A stretch of DNA of 64,000 nt from an uncultured Lachnospiraceae bacterium (GCA_934330725.1 CAKRGM010000002.1:1-64000), one strand, 5' to 3'. Positions 18,622-28,054 are shown, counted from the stretch's first letter. The notes: a model not told the origin generated them from the letters alone. Made by a program: numbers and translations.

Positions 18622-19544
18622 GATTGATATCCTCCAAATATTTTTATTTTTCTTGCATATCCTTCCTCATACAATCGTTTAAATTCTTCTATGCTTTCTC
18701 GCGGTGTACGAATCTTCACCTGCAGTTTTTCACATATTTTTTGATTATCCATCGCCATGTTTTTGCTTCTCGGTGCCTTAAAATGTAGCTGCTCACTCGT
18801 AATCTTATGAATTACCGCCTCTGGATAATCAAACACCTCTCTCATATGAATTCCAAACTCATATTTGGATATTCCACCTGTTGCACAGACGTTATATAAG
18901 CCATATATATGTTGTTCGATGATTTTGCAAATAATTGCTGCGAGATCATTTACTAAAATAGGGGAAAACTTAACATCTTCAACCATGTTTAGTTCTGTTC
19001 CATTCTGAAGTGCCTTTAAAATCCACTCTCCAAAACTGCACTTATCTCTCATATTAAATCCATAAATATTAGTTCTAATTACAGTTGTCATTGGATAACC
19101 TTGCACACAAAGTTCTCCCTCATATTTTGTCCTGGCATACTCATTTTTCGGTCCAATTGCATCCTCTTCTTTATGAAGTACTCCTTCTGTGTCCTGATAC
19201 ACAGCATCGGTAGAAATCTGTATCAGATGTGCCCCAATATGTTCACAGACTTTTCTGATTCTTTCCGGAAGTTTGGCATTCATGTTTTCCGCCACCAATA
19301 AATCCTGTTCGCATCCATCAACATTGACAAGTGCTGCGGTATTAATGATAACATCCGGTCTGATACGCAAAAGTTCCTGTTCTAATAACCCTTCCATTGC
19401 AATATCAAAAACAGTTCCACAAACACCTTTCATACTATCCAGAACATTTCGGTCACATCCATAAATCTTATACTCATTTTTTAACAGATATGCGAGATTA
19501 CTTCCCAGCATACCTGCCAAACCAGTTATATATATCTTCTTCAT
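18618..19544 (-). CDS. RmlD-like NAD(P)-dependent sugar reductase (SDR)
   Basis: An extended short-chain dehydrogenase of 308 residues: nucleotide loop TGLAGMLGSNLAYLL, the NTAALVNVDGCEQD strand, QISTDAVYQD and the catalytic YARTKYEGE (Tyr-x-x-x-Lys, about residue 140). Its closest known relatives are dTDP-4-dehydrorhamnose reductases and SDRs of legionaminate-like loci. It lies between the UDP-GlcNAc dehydratase-like gene and the NeuB-like gene, so a nucleotide-sugar ketone is a likely substrate. It is not part of the standard pseudaminate pathway. Confidence 0.85.
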   Translation of the reverse strand: MKKIYITGLAGMLGSNLAYLLKNEYKIYGCDRNVLDSMKGVCGTVFDIAMEGLLEQELLRIRPDVIINTAALVNVDGCEQDLLVAENMNAKLPERIRKVCEHIGAHLIQISTDAVYQDTEGVLHKEEDAIGPKNEYARTKYEGELCVQGYPMTTVIRTNIYGFNMRDKCSFGEWILKALQNGTELNMVEDVKFSPILVNDLAAIICKIIEQHIYGLYNVCATGGISKYEFGIHMREVFDYPEAVIHKITSEQLHFKAPRSKNMAMDNQKICEKLQVKIRTPRESIEEFKRLYEEGYARKIKIFGGYQS

Positions 19545-19556
19545 TTACTTTCCTTA

Positions 19557-20558
19557 TTAGAATCTAACATCTTTTAATCTTTCTTTGATTTCATCAACAG
19601 AAAGCCAGACATCATTGGTACCGGAGCTATAAACAAAGCCTTCTGGTACTTTCTTTCCTGTTGGCTGTGGACGCATTCTGTCGTTAAATATCATCTGCGG
19701 ATACACAATGTAATGCTTATCATATTCATAAGTTGTTGCCGCATCTTCTGTGGTAACCATCACCTCATGAAGCTTCTCGCCCTCACGAATTCCCACTTCC
19801 GGCATTTTGCATCCTGGCATCATTGCCTGTGCAAGGTCGGTAATCTTAAATGATGGAATCTTACTGATAAAAGTTTCTCCACCTTTGGCTTCTTTTAAAG
19901 CTTTTAATACTAACTGAACTCCTTCTGGAAGACTAATCCAGAAACGTGTCATACGATAATCGGTAATTGGAAGTTCTGTTTTACCTTCTTTTATCAGGTG
20001 GTCAAAAAATGGAATGACAGAACCTCTGCTTCCTGCAACATTTCCGTATCTTACAACAGAAAAACATAAATCTCCTTCTCCAACATAAGAATTTGCTGCA
20101 ATAAAAAGCTTATCGGATACCAACTTGGTTCCACCATAAAGATTAACCGGATTTACTGCCTTGTCTGTCGAAAGTGCAATCACTTTTTTTACCTCTGTAT
20201 CCAATGCCGCTTCAATTACGTTCATTGCACCGTGAATATTCGTCTTAATCGCTTCATTTGGATTGTATTCACAGCTTGGCACCTGTTTTAATGCTGCTGC
20301 ATGAACTACATAATCTACCCCTTTAAAAGCACGTTTCAATCTTTCAAGATCTCTTACATCCCCAATGAAAAAGCGAAGCTTGTTCGCATACTGTTTAAAG
20401 TCATTTGCCATGTTAAACTGTTTAAATTCATCTCTGGAATAGATAATGATTTTCTTTGGGTTATAATTGTCTAACACATATTTTGTGAAACACTTTCCAA
20501 AAGATCCTGTTCCTCCCGTTACTAAAATTGTTTTTCCCTCTAATAATTCCTGATACAT
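19557..20558 (-). CDS. PseB/CapD-like UDP-GlcNAc 4,6-dehydratase
   Basis: The 333-residue SDR shows TGGTGSFGKCFTKYVL at the N-terminus, IIYSRDEFKQFNMA (a PseB/FlaA1 signature), VHAAALKQVPSCEYNP, LSTDKAVNPVNLYGGTK with the Tyr-x-x-x-Lys pair and SVVRYGNVAGSRGSVIP. Members convert UDP-GlcNAc to a UDP-4-keto-6-deoxy sugar, often with C5 inversion. As first chemical step it fits ahead of the aminotransferase at 21356. The gene ends three bases from the SDR ribosome region and follows the SpsF-like gene by two bases. Confidence 0.9.
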   Translation of the reverse strand: MYQELLEGKTILVTGGTGSFGKCFTKYVLDNYNPKKIIIYSRDEFKQFNMANDFKQYANKLRFFIGDVRDLERLKRAFKGVDYVVHAAALKQVPSCEYNPNEAIKTNIHGAMNVIEAALDTEVKKVIALSTDKAVNPVNLYGGTKLVSDKLFIAANSYVGEGDLCFSVVRYGNVAGSRGSVIPFFDHLIKEGKTELPITDYRMTRFWISLPEGVQLVLKALKEAKGGETFISKIPSFKITDLAQAMMPGCKMPEVGIREGEKLHEVMVTTEDAATTYEYDKHYIVYPQMIFNDRMRPQPTGKKVPEGFVYSSGTNDVWLSVDEIKERLKDVRF

Positions 20559-20560
20559 AC

Positions 20561-21337
20561 CTATTCCTCCGTTGGTCTTTTTACAATTTTATCGTTTCGA
20601 AGTGAAATCTGTAATCCTTCATTTCGAATAAATCCGCGGTTAATCTCCCGTACATGTGGATTTGCATTCAAATATTCCAAAATATCTTTTGAATCAAACT
20701 CTTTCTTGTCTTCCTGCTCAAAATGTTCGTAAATATTCTTGATAAATTCATAATCTTCCGGCTCATCAATCGTCCAACGTTCCTCATGCAAATTTCCAAT
20801 CGGACTTTCATAATCCTGAATTTTGAACATATCCTTGTGATTTTTAATATACATGGTAACATGTTCTCTTTCGGATGCAAGCTGTGCCTCTTTCCATGCC
20901 TTTTTCAATACTTCAAACCGTACAATCTCCAAATCCAAACCATCTGCAAGTGTTTCGGAAAGTGCTGCCATGTACTCTGTTTCCGGTTTTAATTTTTCAA
21001 TTGCATCATCTAACAGCTTCGCATCAAAAACCGGACAGTCTGCTGTAATGCGGATGACATATTCCGGATGAATCAACTTTGCAGCCTGATAATAACGGTC
21101 CAAAACATCCAATGCATTACCTGCAAACACGCGGATGCCCATTTCTGATACCAGATTTACAATCGGAATATCTTCTTTGTTCATTGTTGTGGCTACCATA
21201 ACTTCATCCACATATTTACTTTTCTGAACGCGGCGGATAACACGCTCTAATGTGGTTTCTCCACATAAATCTTTCAGAACCTTTGACGGGAGTCTTGAGG
21301 ACCCACATCTTGCCTGAATAATTGCTAAAAACTTCAT
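20561..21337 (-). CDS. SpsF-like cytidylyltransferase (CMP-sugar synthetase type)
   Basis: The product begins FLAIIQARCGSSRLPSKVL, the nucleotide-binding loop of acylneuraminate cytidylyltransferase-like proteins, and contains VMVATTMNKEDIPI, RVFAGNALDVLDRY and ITADCPVFDAKLLDD. It resembles Bacillus SpsF and would activate the nonulosonate with CTP. An upstream in-frame ATG at 21352 has no spacing. GGAGG lies seven bases before the ATG at 21337, which I use. The protein lacks the fused nucleotidase domain seen in some relatives. Confidence 0.85.
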   Translation of the reverse strand: MKFLAIIQARCGSSRLPSKVLKDLCGETTLERVIRRVQKSKYVDEVMVATTMNKEDIPIVNLVSEMGIRVFAGNALDVLDRYYQAAKLIHPEYVIRITADCPVFDAKLLDDAIEKLKPETEYMAALSETLADGLDLEIVRFEVLKKAWKEAQLASEREHVTMYIKNHKDMFKIQDYESPIGNLHEERWTIDEPEDYEFIKNIYEHFEQEDKKEFDSKDILEYLNANPHVREINRGFIRNEGLQISLRNDKIVKRPTEE

Positions 21338-21355
21338 TTCTCTTCCTCCCATACA

Positions 21356-22549
21356 TTATGCGAAAAATGCAATTGTCTTCTTTAAAATTTCAGCCTGTTT
21401 TTTCGCCTCCTCAATATCAAAATAGTTCGTCTTAAACTGTAATACTCTCTCTTGCAAATATTCTGCATTCGGGCATGAAACCTTCGTGTAATCATAATCA
21501 TCATAGATTCCTAAGTTTTCTCTGCCAAGGAACGCTTTCTCTTTAAATAACGGCTCCTGATATGCTAACTTCCATGCTGCATAGACGCCATCTCCGCCAA
21601 GCTCTCTAAATTTATCCCGGAACTCATGCCAACCTACCTTATTCGTATCCAGGCAGGCAACGTATGTCCAGTATGAATGAACGTTGCCTGGGAGCACCTT
21701 TTGTGCCTTTAACCATTCGCAACCCGCTACCACCTCATCAAAACATTTTGCTGCTTCACAGCGTACATTAACAAGTTCATCCATTCTTTCTAACTGTCCA
21801 AGTGCTACAGCCGCACACAAATCTGCCATTCTATAATTCCAGCCCAAAATTACATGTCTTTCATACTCAGGACTCTGAATGTCATCCTTTGTGATTCTGC
21901 CTTTCTTTCCACTAATTCCGGCATATCCAAGGCCTGAATATCTTCTCAGCTTATCTGCATACTCATCATTGTTTGTAATTACCATGCCACCTTCACCGGC
22001 TGTTAAATGTTTCGAACTTTGAAAACTATAAGATGCCATATCTCCAAATGTTCCAACAAGCTGTCCATCCTGCAATGCTCCGTAACACTCTGCATTGTCC
22101 TCAATTACAACCAGGTTGTATTCCTTTGCCACCTCCATAATTTCTTTCATTTGAGGTGCAAGGCCATATAACGCAACTGTCATAATCGCTTTTGTCTTTT
22201 GTGTAATCACTTTTCGGATATTTTCCGCTGTAATCAGGAATGTATCCTGGTCTACATCCGCAAAAACCGGAACTGCATTTGCCATCAAAACCGCCATAGA
22301 TGTACTGCTCATTGTAAGTGGTGGACAGATTACCTCATCTCCGGCACCAACACCGGCTGCTTCTAATGCTATATGAAGTGTCGCTGTTCCATTTACCATC
22401 GCAACTGCATGTTTTGCATGAAACTTTTCTGCGAATTCTTTTTCTAATCGCGTTACCATCTGGTAAGTACTTTTTGATGAAAAACCTCCCTCAAGTACTT
22501 CTTTAACGTATTTCTCTTCTAATGAACTAATTCTTTGTATCTTTTCCAT
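21356..22549 (-). CDS. DegT/DnrJ/EryC1/StrS-family sugar aminotransferase
   Basis: The 397-residue PLP enzyme has HAVAMVNGTATLHIALEA, the VICPPLTMSSTSMAV substrate loop, the VIEDNAECYGA strand carrying the cofactor Asp, and the Schiff-base lysine in YSFQSSKHLTAGEGG (about residue 190). C-terminal residues form the usual small domain. It would aminate C4 of the UDP-keto sugar made by the PseB-like enzyme. It sits at the 5' end of the module, with SpsF-like, dehydratase, SDR, NeuB, GNAT and AKR genes following at very short spacing, indicating one operon. Confidence 0.9.
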   Translation of the reverse strand: MEKIQRISSLEEKYVKEVLEGGFSSKSTYQMVTRLEKEFAEKFHAKHAVAMVNGTATLHIALEAAGVGAGDEVICPPLTMSSTSMAVLMANAVPVFADVDQDTFLITAENIRKVITQKTKAIMTVALYGLAPQMKEIMEVAKEYNLVVIEDNAECYGALQDGQLVGTFGDMASYSFQSSKHLTAGEGGMVITNNDEYADKLRRYSGLGYAGISGKKGRITKDDIQSPEYERHVILGWNYRMADLCAAVALGQLERMDELVNVRCEAAKCFDEVVAGCEWLKAQKVLPGNVHSYWTYVACLDTNKVGWHEFRDKFRELGGDGVYAAWKLAYQEPLFKEKAFLGRENLGIYDDYDYTKVSCPNAEYLQERVLQFKTNYFDIEEAKKQAEILKKTIAFFA

Positions 22550-22564
22550 AATTTCATCCTCTTT

Positions 22565-23851
22565 TTAAAATAATGAATCAAAATCTACACGTTCAAAGAC
22601 TTCTAATTTTCCACCGCGTGTTGCATTATATATTTTAATATTATTTTCATCAGCATATTTTTTTGATGCTAAATAAGCATTGCGTACATATTCAGAATAT
22701 CCTGTTGAAGACAAGTTACTTTCACCGTAGCAATGTGAATATTTTATTGGTTCACTACTTATAGCATATGAAAAATCCACCCCCAATAAATATATATATT
22801 TTATTCCCATGTATACTGCTAATTGTATACATGAATAAGTAACGCTTGACCCCATATAACATTGCCTTGAAAAATCTTGTGAAAAGTCTGGAAGTCTGTT
22901 TTTTACAAAATCGTAATTAAAATGATGCTTTAATACATTATCTGGTAAAATATACTTATCAATATCTTTATATGTGTCACCCAAAAAATATGTATTTATT
23001 GAAAATTCTTTTATATGCGGTAAAATAAGCCTTATTGAATCAGGATCATCTGCCACATAATAATCTGGTCGCCATGATACAATATTAAACAACTTCCATA
23101 TCTCATTCATGCTAATCGTTAAAATATTATTACGTTGTAATGTTTCTAAATCTTTCTTCTGTATACTTGGACCAGTAGCTACAATAAAACATTTTTCGCC
23201 TTCATGTATATTTCTATATTGTTCTATTTTAGAATTATAATATGACTCAATTTTATCTGACACATCATATAAATAATACACATTCGAGTTTTTCAATAAT
23301 TCATCTTTTTGTTTTCTATCCAAATAATCGCAAAATAGTAGATTTTCACATTTCAAAATATCTGTAACTTTTTTACATCTATATCCTATTTTTTTTAGTG
23401 AACTTATCTTTTCCAGTGACATTTTTTTATCATATACTATAATTGGATTTATATTACATTTTTCCTTAATTAAATCATAAACATATAGCGTGTACCAATT
23501 ATTTCCATATATATAATATTGCTTCTTAATATCTACATTTTTCTGAATATATTCTTTCAAGATATTCTGCGGATTTGATGTTTGAAATTCACCCGGACAA
23601 TCTGACAAAATAAAGTAATTCTCTACATTATTGTTTTTAAGAATATTTATAGCATCCTGTTCAAATAAAAAACTAATTATAATTGGATATTTTTTATATT
23701 TTATAAAATATGTTTTCAAGTTAATAACTTTTTTATTGTGAAAAGAAAGAATCTCCTTTTTAGTATCGACAAAACAAATAATATCTTCACTTTTTATAAA
23801 ATATAATAATCTCTCCGCTCTTTTTCCCGTTCCCCATATTACAAACTTCAC
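22565..23851 (-). CDS. Maf/DUF115-type glycosyltransferase with N-terminal Rossmann domain
   Basis: Residues 1 to about 105 make a Rossmann domain (FVIWGTGKRAERLLYFI, then CFVDTKKE). From about residue 205 to 415 lies a DUF115 domain: CFIVATGPSIQKKDLETL, DYYVADDPDS, CYMGSSVTYSCIQLAVYMG and YLLGVDFSY. DUF115 proteins include Maf transferases, which attach pseudaminic or legionaminic acid to flagellin. Its position right beside the nonulosonate module suggests transfer of that sugar, here to a surface glycan or protein. At 428 residues it is shorter than flagellar Maf (about 600). Confidence 0.75.
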   Translation of the reverse strand: MKFVIWGTGKRAERLLYFIKSEDIICFVDTKKEILSFHNKKVINLKTYFIKYKKYPIIISFLFEQDAINILKNNNVENYFILSDCPGEFQTSNPQNILKEYIQKNVDIKKQYYIYGNNWYTLYVYDLIKEKCNINPIIVYDKKMSLEKISSLKKIGYRCKKVTDILKCENLLFCDYLDRKQKDELLKNSNVYYLYDVSDKIESYYNSKIEQYRNIHEGEKCFIVATGPSIQKKDLETLQRNNILTISMNEIWKLFNIVSWRPDYYVADDPDSIRLILPHIKEFSINTYFLGDTYKDIDKYILPDNVLKHHFNYDFVKNRLPDFSQDFSRQCYMGSSVTYSCIQLAVYMGIKYIYLLGVDFSYAISSEPIKYSHCYGESNLSSTGYSEYVRNAYLASKKYADENNIKIYNATRGGKLEVFERVDFDSLF

Positions 23852-23877
23852 TTATAACTCACCTCATCCTTCTTAAT

Positions 23878-24933
23878 TTATATAGCATAAAGTACTGTAT
23901 CCCATGAAACAATTGAATGATGCCTCAAATAAAATCTATATTTATCATTATAACTCATTATAAGATTTATCAATTCCACGATATCCTCTGGTTTATGATA
24001 TATGCTTATAGCCAGTTTAGGTCTCTGAACCGAAATTATTTCTTCTGCCCCTCGTAATGCTTCAAATTCAGCTCCTTCAATATCCATTTTGATAAATGTA
24101 ACTCTTTCGTTTTTCAAAACAGTGTCCAATTTACCCACAACAACTTTTTCATAATTCACATTGTTGTTTTCAGAACATATATAAGATAAGCCATTACCAT
24201 CTGCTTTAATATATAATTCTCCATCAAAAGACCATGCACCACTTGTTATAAGTTTAGTTTTATTGCTTATGCCCGACTTATTAATATTGCTAATACATTT
24301 TTTCACATTTTCTTTATCTGGTTCAAAACAATATATTTTTTTATAGTTTCCACTCCATTTAGCAAAATTAACCGCTGTATTTCCATCCAAACTTCCCACA
24401 TCAACAAATACTTCTTCACTCGCATGTGAAAGTTTATCCAACGAAAAATACTGTTCATTTTCAGCCTGCTTAATCCAATCTGCTATATTAACAATTTTAT
24501 CTGTTTTTACTCCAAGTTTATATAATTGCTCTAATATATCATTATTATATTTTTTTGTGCTAATTATAATTTTGCCATTAAAGTTCTCATTTATAACCTC
24601 ATCTGGTGTATATATTTTTACATTATTTATTATCATCCCCTGTTTGTTTTTATCGTTGTCTAATATTCCCTTTATTTGATTTCCCCATATTTTAGTAATT
24701 TCAGTTCCCCATATTCCAGCTCCAAAAATATATACATTCTCACATGAATTTAAAATCTCAACAAATTTTTTTCCATAATCTGTGGTTTTTACAATGTTCT
24801 GTATATAATCGGCTTCATTCGATATTGAATATAACAATCTATTCTTAAAAATATATTCTGATTGTTCATCTGCAAGATTTTTATATATTTTAACCAAAAT
24901 ATCTAAATTTTTCTTTATTAGTTTACTCTCCAC
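23878..24933 (-). CDS. FkbM-family methyltransferase with N-terminal Rossmann domain
   Basis: The N-terminal 150 residues contain VYIFGAGIWGTEITKIWG followed by GILDNDKNKQG, the recurring Rossmann domain. The C-terminal 180 residues are an FkbM methyltransferase: VFVDVGSLDGNTAVNF, IYCFEPDKENVKKC, and the signature FIKMDIEGAEFEAL, ending AISIYHKPEDIVE and WDTVLYAI. FkbM proteins usually O-methylate sugars. A broken relative lies at 13608-14105. Spacing to both neighbours is short, so it belongs to the same leftward operon. Confidence 0.88.
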   Translation of the reverse strand: MESKLIKKNLDILVKIYKNLADEQSEYIFKNRLLYSISNEADYIQNIVKTTDYGKKFVEILNSCENVYIFGAGIWGTEITKIWGNQIKGILDNDKNKQGMIINNVKIYTPDEVINENFNGKIIISTKKYNNDILEQLYKLGVKTDKIVNIADWIKQAENEQYFSLDKLSHASEEVFVDVGSLDGNTAVNFAKWSGNYKKIYCFEPDKENVKKCISNINKSGISNKTKLITSGAWSFDGELYIKADGNGLSYICSENNNVNYEKVVVGKLDTVLKNERVTFIKMDIEGAEFEALRGAEEIISVQRPKLAISIYHKPEDIVELINLIMSYNDKYRFYLRHHSIVSWDTVLYAI

Positions 24934-24949
24934 AATCTCATCTCCTTAT

Positions 24950-26140
24950 TTATATCCACTTATCTACAATATCAGCTATACGCCCCGCAGCCCTTCCATC
25001 CTCTAAAAGCCCCATATTTTTAAATGTCTTTTCTAACTTGTCTAAATATGTCTCTTCATTAAATTCATATATATTATTTTCTAATTCTTTGTTATTTTTT
25101 GCCATATCAAATGGAATTTCATCCATATCCCATGTTAATTTTCCTCTGTCTGCTATATAATCATCAAGGTCATCCACATACAGAAACACCGGAATTCTCA
25201 TATATGAAGCATCAAAAGCTGCACTTGAATAGTCAGAAACAAATGCGTCTGTTGCAGCAAGTAATTCATACATATCATCAACTGTTGTAACATCTATCAC
25301 ATCACCTTTATTGTTATATGAAATTCCTCTTAATGCCAACTGTGGATGCAACCTTACAAACACAACCCATTTACCACCAAATCTTTTCTCAAGTGCATGT
25401 TTTAATCTGTTAAAATCTATCGTCCCTATGTCAGCAAATACTTTTCTATCCTTACTTTGACTTCCCCCTCTGAATGTTGGAGCACACATGACAATTTGAG
25501 TATCAGGAGCCAAATCATATCTCTTTCTAACTTCCAATCTTTTATTAGCTCTGTCATTAAATAAAACATCACATCTAGGAGAGCCGGTCTTTAATATTGG
25601 TTCTCCCCAAAATGCAGTTTTCCATATATTAGAACACCAGTCTGAATTAGATAACAATATATCTACATTCTTAGCATCTGCCACGCTTACTATTTCAGCT
25701 ATTGTGGAAAATAATTTTCCCCTTAATCTACCAACTGGCTTAAATCCAATTGGTCCATGCCATGTAAGTATATAATGTTGCCGTTTTCTTTTACGTGTTC
25801 CATAATTTTTTCTTGCATTATCTATCCATACGCTGGCTGTCGATAAATGATATGCTCTATTCCATATATTATTTTTTATTTTTTTTACTTCTGGTGGAAA
25901 TTCCTTTGACATATCATTAACAAGCCAATACATATCATACTTTGTAAAATCGCCACTAGCTTTTTCTCTTTTAATTAATTCTTCTGCTATATATTTTGGA
26001 TTACAACAGTATCCTCCACCCTCAAATGCACTATAAACAATCTTATTTTTTTTAATAGGCAATAACCCACATATATAGTATGGAATCCTACATAACCCTG
26101 CTTTTAATTTTCGTTTTAATATATATGTATCAATATTCAT
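24950..26140 (-). CDS. CDP-glycerol glycerophosphotransferase-family enzyme (TagB/TagF-like)
   Basis: The 396-residue protein matches CDP-glycerol:poly(glycerophosphate) glycerophosphotransferases, membrane-associated GT-B enzymes that transfer glycerol- or ribitol-phosphate units. Signs are NKIVYSAFEGGGYCCNPKYI, the YHLSTASVWIDNAR strand, catalytic-site HGP in LTWHGPIGFKP, SPRCDVLF and DYSSAAFDASYM near the C-terminus. An N-terminal basic and hydrophobic segment (LCRIPYYICGLLPIKK) fits membrane binding. With the TarI-like and SDR genes just upstream it suggests phosphate-linked polyol units in the glycan. Confidence 0.88.
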   Translation of the reverse strand: MNIDTYILKRKLKAGLCRIPYYICGLLPIKKNKIVYSAFEGGGYCCNPKYIAEELIKREKASGDFTKYDMYWLVNDMSKEFPPEVKKIKNNIWNRAYHLSTASVWIDNARKNYGTRKRKRQHYILTWHGPIGFKPVGRLRGKLFSTIAEIVSVADAKNVDILLSNSDWCSNIWKTAFWGEPILKTGSPRCDVLFNDRANKRLEVRKRYDLAPDTQIVMCAPTFRGGSQSKDRKVFADIGTIDFNRLKHALEKRFGGKWVVFVRLHPQLALRGISYNNKGDVIDVTTVDDMYELLAATDAFVSDYSSAAFDASYMRIPVFLYVDDLDDYIADRGKLTWDMDEIPFDMAKNNKELENNIYEFNEETYLDKLEKTFKNMGLLEDGRAAGRIADIVDKWI

Positions 26141-26154
26141 ATTTACACTTTCTT

Positions 26155-27210
26155 TTAAACAATAGTAAAACTGTTATATGTTCTTTTTAACCCTTCTGAT
26201 AATGTTATCTGTGGATTCCAGCCCAATTGTCTTATTTTTTCAGTATCTAATCCAACTCTTAAATATTTACAATAACCACTAGTATCAGTATCCCGCTCAT
26301 AAATCACATTAATATCATCTTTGGCTATATCTGCCAGCATTTGTGCAACATCTCTTATTTTTTTTGGTTCTTCTTCATTTGCAATATTATAACTTTCCCC
26401 TTTAATACCATTCAATAATACAATCAACATGGCTTTAACAGCATCCGTTATGTAACAAAAAGCTCTTACGGCATCACCTGTACTTTTCATTACAATATCA
26501 TTTCCATCAACAGCGTCATTCATAAAATCTGCCATTACACGACCATCATTTTTCAAGTTCATACCCGGACCATATGCATGCGCCATCCTTACGACATTAT
26601 AATTAACTTCATACATATCGCTATATGCTCTAAATATCTGTTCTCCCATTCGTTTACTTTCAGGATAACACGATCTTGAATCCTGTGGATTTAAGAATCC
26701 CATATCAGATTCTTTTATCATCTTTATATTTTCTGGCATTCTGCCATAAATCTCACGTGTTGACACATATAAAATATTTTTAATATTTTTATCTTTTGCA
26801 TATTCAAGGATATTTTTAACACCAATAGTATTTGCATCAATTATTCCTATTGGATTTGTTTTTATGCAATATGCGCTACATGAACCAGCTGCATGAATTA
26901 TGTAATCAACTCTGCTATTTAGCTCAAGCTTATCACATATATCCTGATTAATTACTATAACATTCTCCAAATCAAGATATTCTCCAAAATATATACTTGC
27001 CTTCTCCTTATTTCTAACCAATATATAGATTCTAATATTATAATCCATTTGTTCATTCATATATAATAGTAAATATGTTATGTATCTGGCCAGCATTCCT
27101 GTTGCACCTGTGACTAAAACTGAACTGTTTTTTAGCTTTTTCCACATAATATTATTATCTACAAGTATTTCTTTTAAATCGTTTTGTACAATCCTACTCT
27201 TATATAACAT
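26155..27210 (-). CDS. NAD-dependent epimerase/dehydratase (extended SDR)
   Basis: The 351-residue SDR has VLVTGATGMLARYITYLL, DYIIHAAGSCSAYC, YVSTREIYG and the catalytic CYPESKRMGEQIF (Tyr-x-x-x-Lys). It lies four bases downstream of the TarI-like gene. In teichoic acid loci TarJ, a zinc alcohol dehydrogenase, normally pairs with TarI; here an SDR takes that place. So the CDP-activated unit is probably not simple ribitol. It may act on the CDP-sugar product. The exact reaction is unknown. Confidence 0.8.
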   Translation of the reverse strand: MLYKSRIVQNDLKEILVDNNIMWKKLKNSSVLVTGATGMLARYITYLLLYMNEQMDYNIRIYILVRNKEKASIYFGEYLDLENVIVINQDICDKLELNSRVDYIIHAAGSCSAYCIKTNPIGIIDANTIGVKNILEYAKDKNIKNILYVSTREIYGRMPENIKMIKESDMGFLNPQDSRSCYPESKRMGEQIFRAYSDMYEVNYNVVRMAHAYGPGMNLKNDGRVMADFMNDAVDGNDIVMKSTGDAVRAFCYITDAVKAMLIVLLNGIKGESYNIANEEEPKKIRDVAQMLADIAKDDINVIYERDTDTSGYCKYLRVGLDTEKIRQLGWNPQITLSEGLKRTYNSFTIV

Positions 27211-27213
27211 CTA

Positions 27214-27939
27214 CTACTCCAGTCCATATATCTGAGAATTCTCCTGTGCATCTAAGATAGCTCTCATAATATAAAAATCTTGTGGCGTTGTAACTTTAAT
27301 ATTTTCTATCGGTCCATCTATAAGATACATTTTCTTGCCATAATAGTTCATCATTGTACATGAATCAATGAAATCACTTTTTCCTTCTGATAGTGCCCTA
27401 TTATGCGCTTCTAATATTTCATCAAGCCAGAAACTTTGTGGTGCTCTTGCTAATCTTGAATGTGACCTATCCGGAATATATTTTATTGAACCATCGTCAT
27501 TAACTTCCATAATAGTTTCCGTTACTTTAACACTGGTAATGGCAGAGCCGTTTTTTTTGACTGATTCGATATTTCTATTAATAACGTCATCATTAATTAA
27601 CGGTCTCACGCCATCATGTATTAGTACAATATTCCTTTCGTTGCCAAACATAGAATATGCAGCATTTAATCCTGCATATATTGATAGTTGTCCCGTATCT
27701 CCCCCTGGAACAACTTTTTTCACCTTTGAAATGTGATAATAATCTATCAGTTCTTTTAAATACTCAATCCATCCCTCAACACACGCTATAATAATTGCAT
27801 CAATATTATCATTTTTCTCAAATTTTTCTAATGTATGTATGATAATAGGTTTATCGTGCATTTTAAGAAATTGTTTTGGTTTTTCCTTGCTATTCATTCT
27901 CTTGCCAACGCCACCGGCAAATATTACTGCTATGTTCAT
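27214..27939 (-). CDS. IspD/TarI-type cytidylyltransferase
   Basis: The protein starts NIAVIFAGGVGKRMNS, the CTP-binding loop of the IspD/TarI family, continues PKQFLKMHDKPIIIHTLEKF, VLIHDGVRPLINDDVI, and ends VTTPQDFYIMRAIL. It makes CDP-methylerythritol, CDP-ribitol or a similar CDP-activated phosphoalcohol. Beside a CDP-glycerol-transferase-type gene, the TarI-like role is favoured over isoprenoid synthesis. The frame begins earlier at 27951, but GGAG lies six bases before the ATG at 27939, and homology starts there. Confidence 0.85.
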   Translation of the reverse strand: MNIAVIFAGGVGKRMNSKEKPKQFLKMHDKPIIIHTLEKFEKNDNIDAIIIACVEGWIEYLKELIDYYHISKVKKVVPGGDTGQLSIYAGLNAAYSMFGNERNIVLIHDGVRPLINDDVINRNIESVKKNGSAITSVKVTETIMEVNDDGSIKYIPDRSHSRLARAPQSFWLDEILEAHNRALSEGKSDFIDSCTMMNYYGKKMYLIDGPIENIKVTTPQDFYIMRAILDAQENSQIYGLE

Positions 27940-28030
27940 GGTCCACTCCATTTCTTATAAATATTATTAATACATTTTTTATATTTCTAAGCTAATTTGA
28001 ATTCTTTAATAAATTAATTACTAAAATTAA

Positions 28031-28054
28031 AAGCCCTGCACAAATGCAGGGCTT
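28031..28054 (-). terminator. Intrinsic terminator after the AAA-ATPase pseudogene
   Basis: AAGCCCTGCA and TGCAGGGCTT pair perfectly around a four-base loop. On the minus strand it is followed by TTTTAATTTTAG, a good T-tract. It lies about 118 bases past the stop at 28172 and separates that unit from the glycan operon starting at 27939. Confidence 0.85.

Noticed and set aside
27368..27736. 122-codon plus-strand frame inside the TarI-like gene
   Set aside because: Antisense shadow without a ribosome site or homology.
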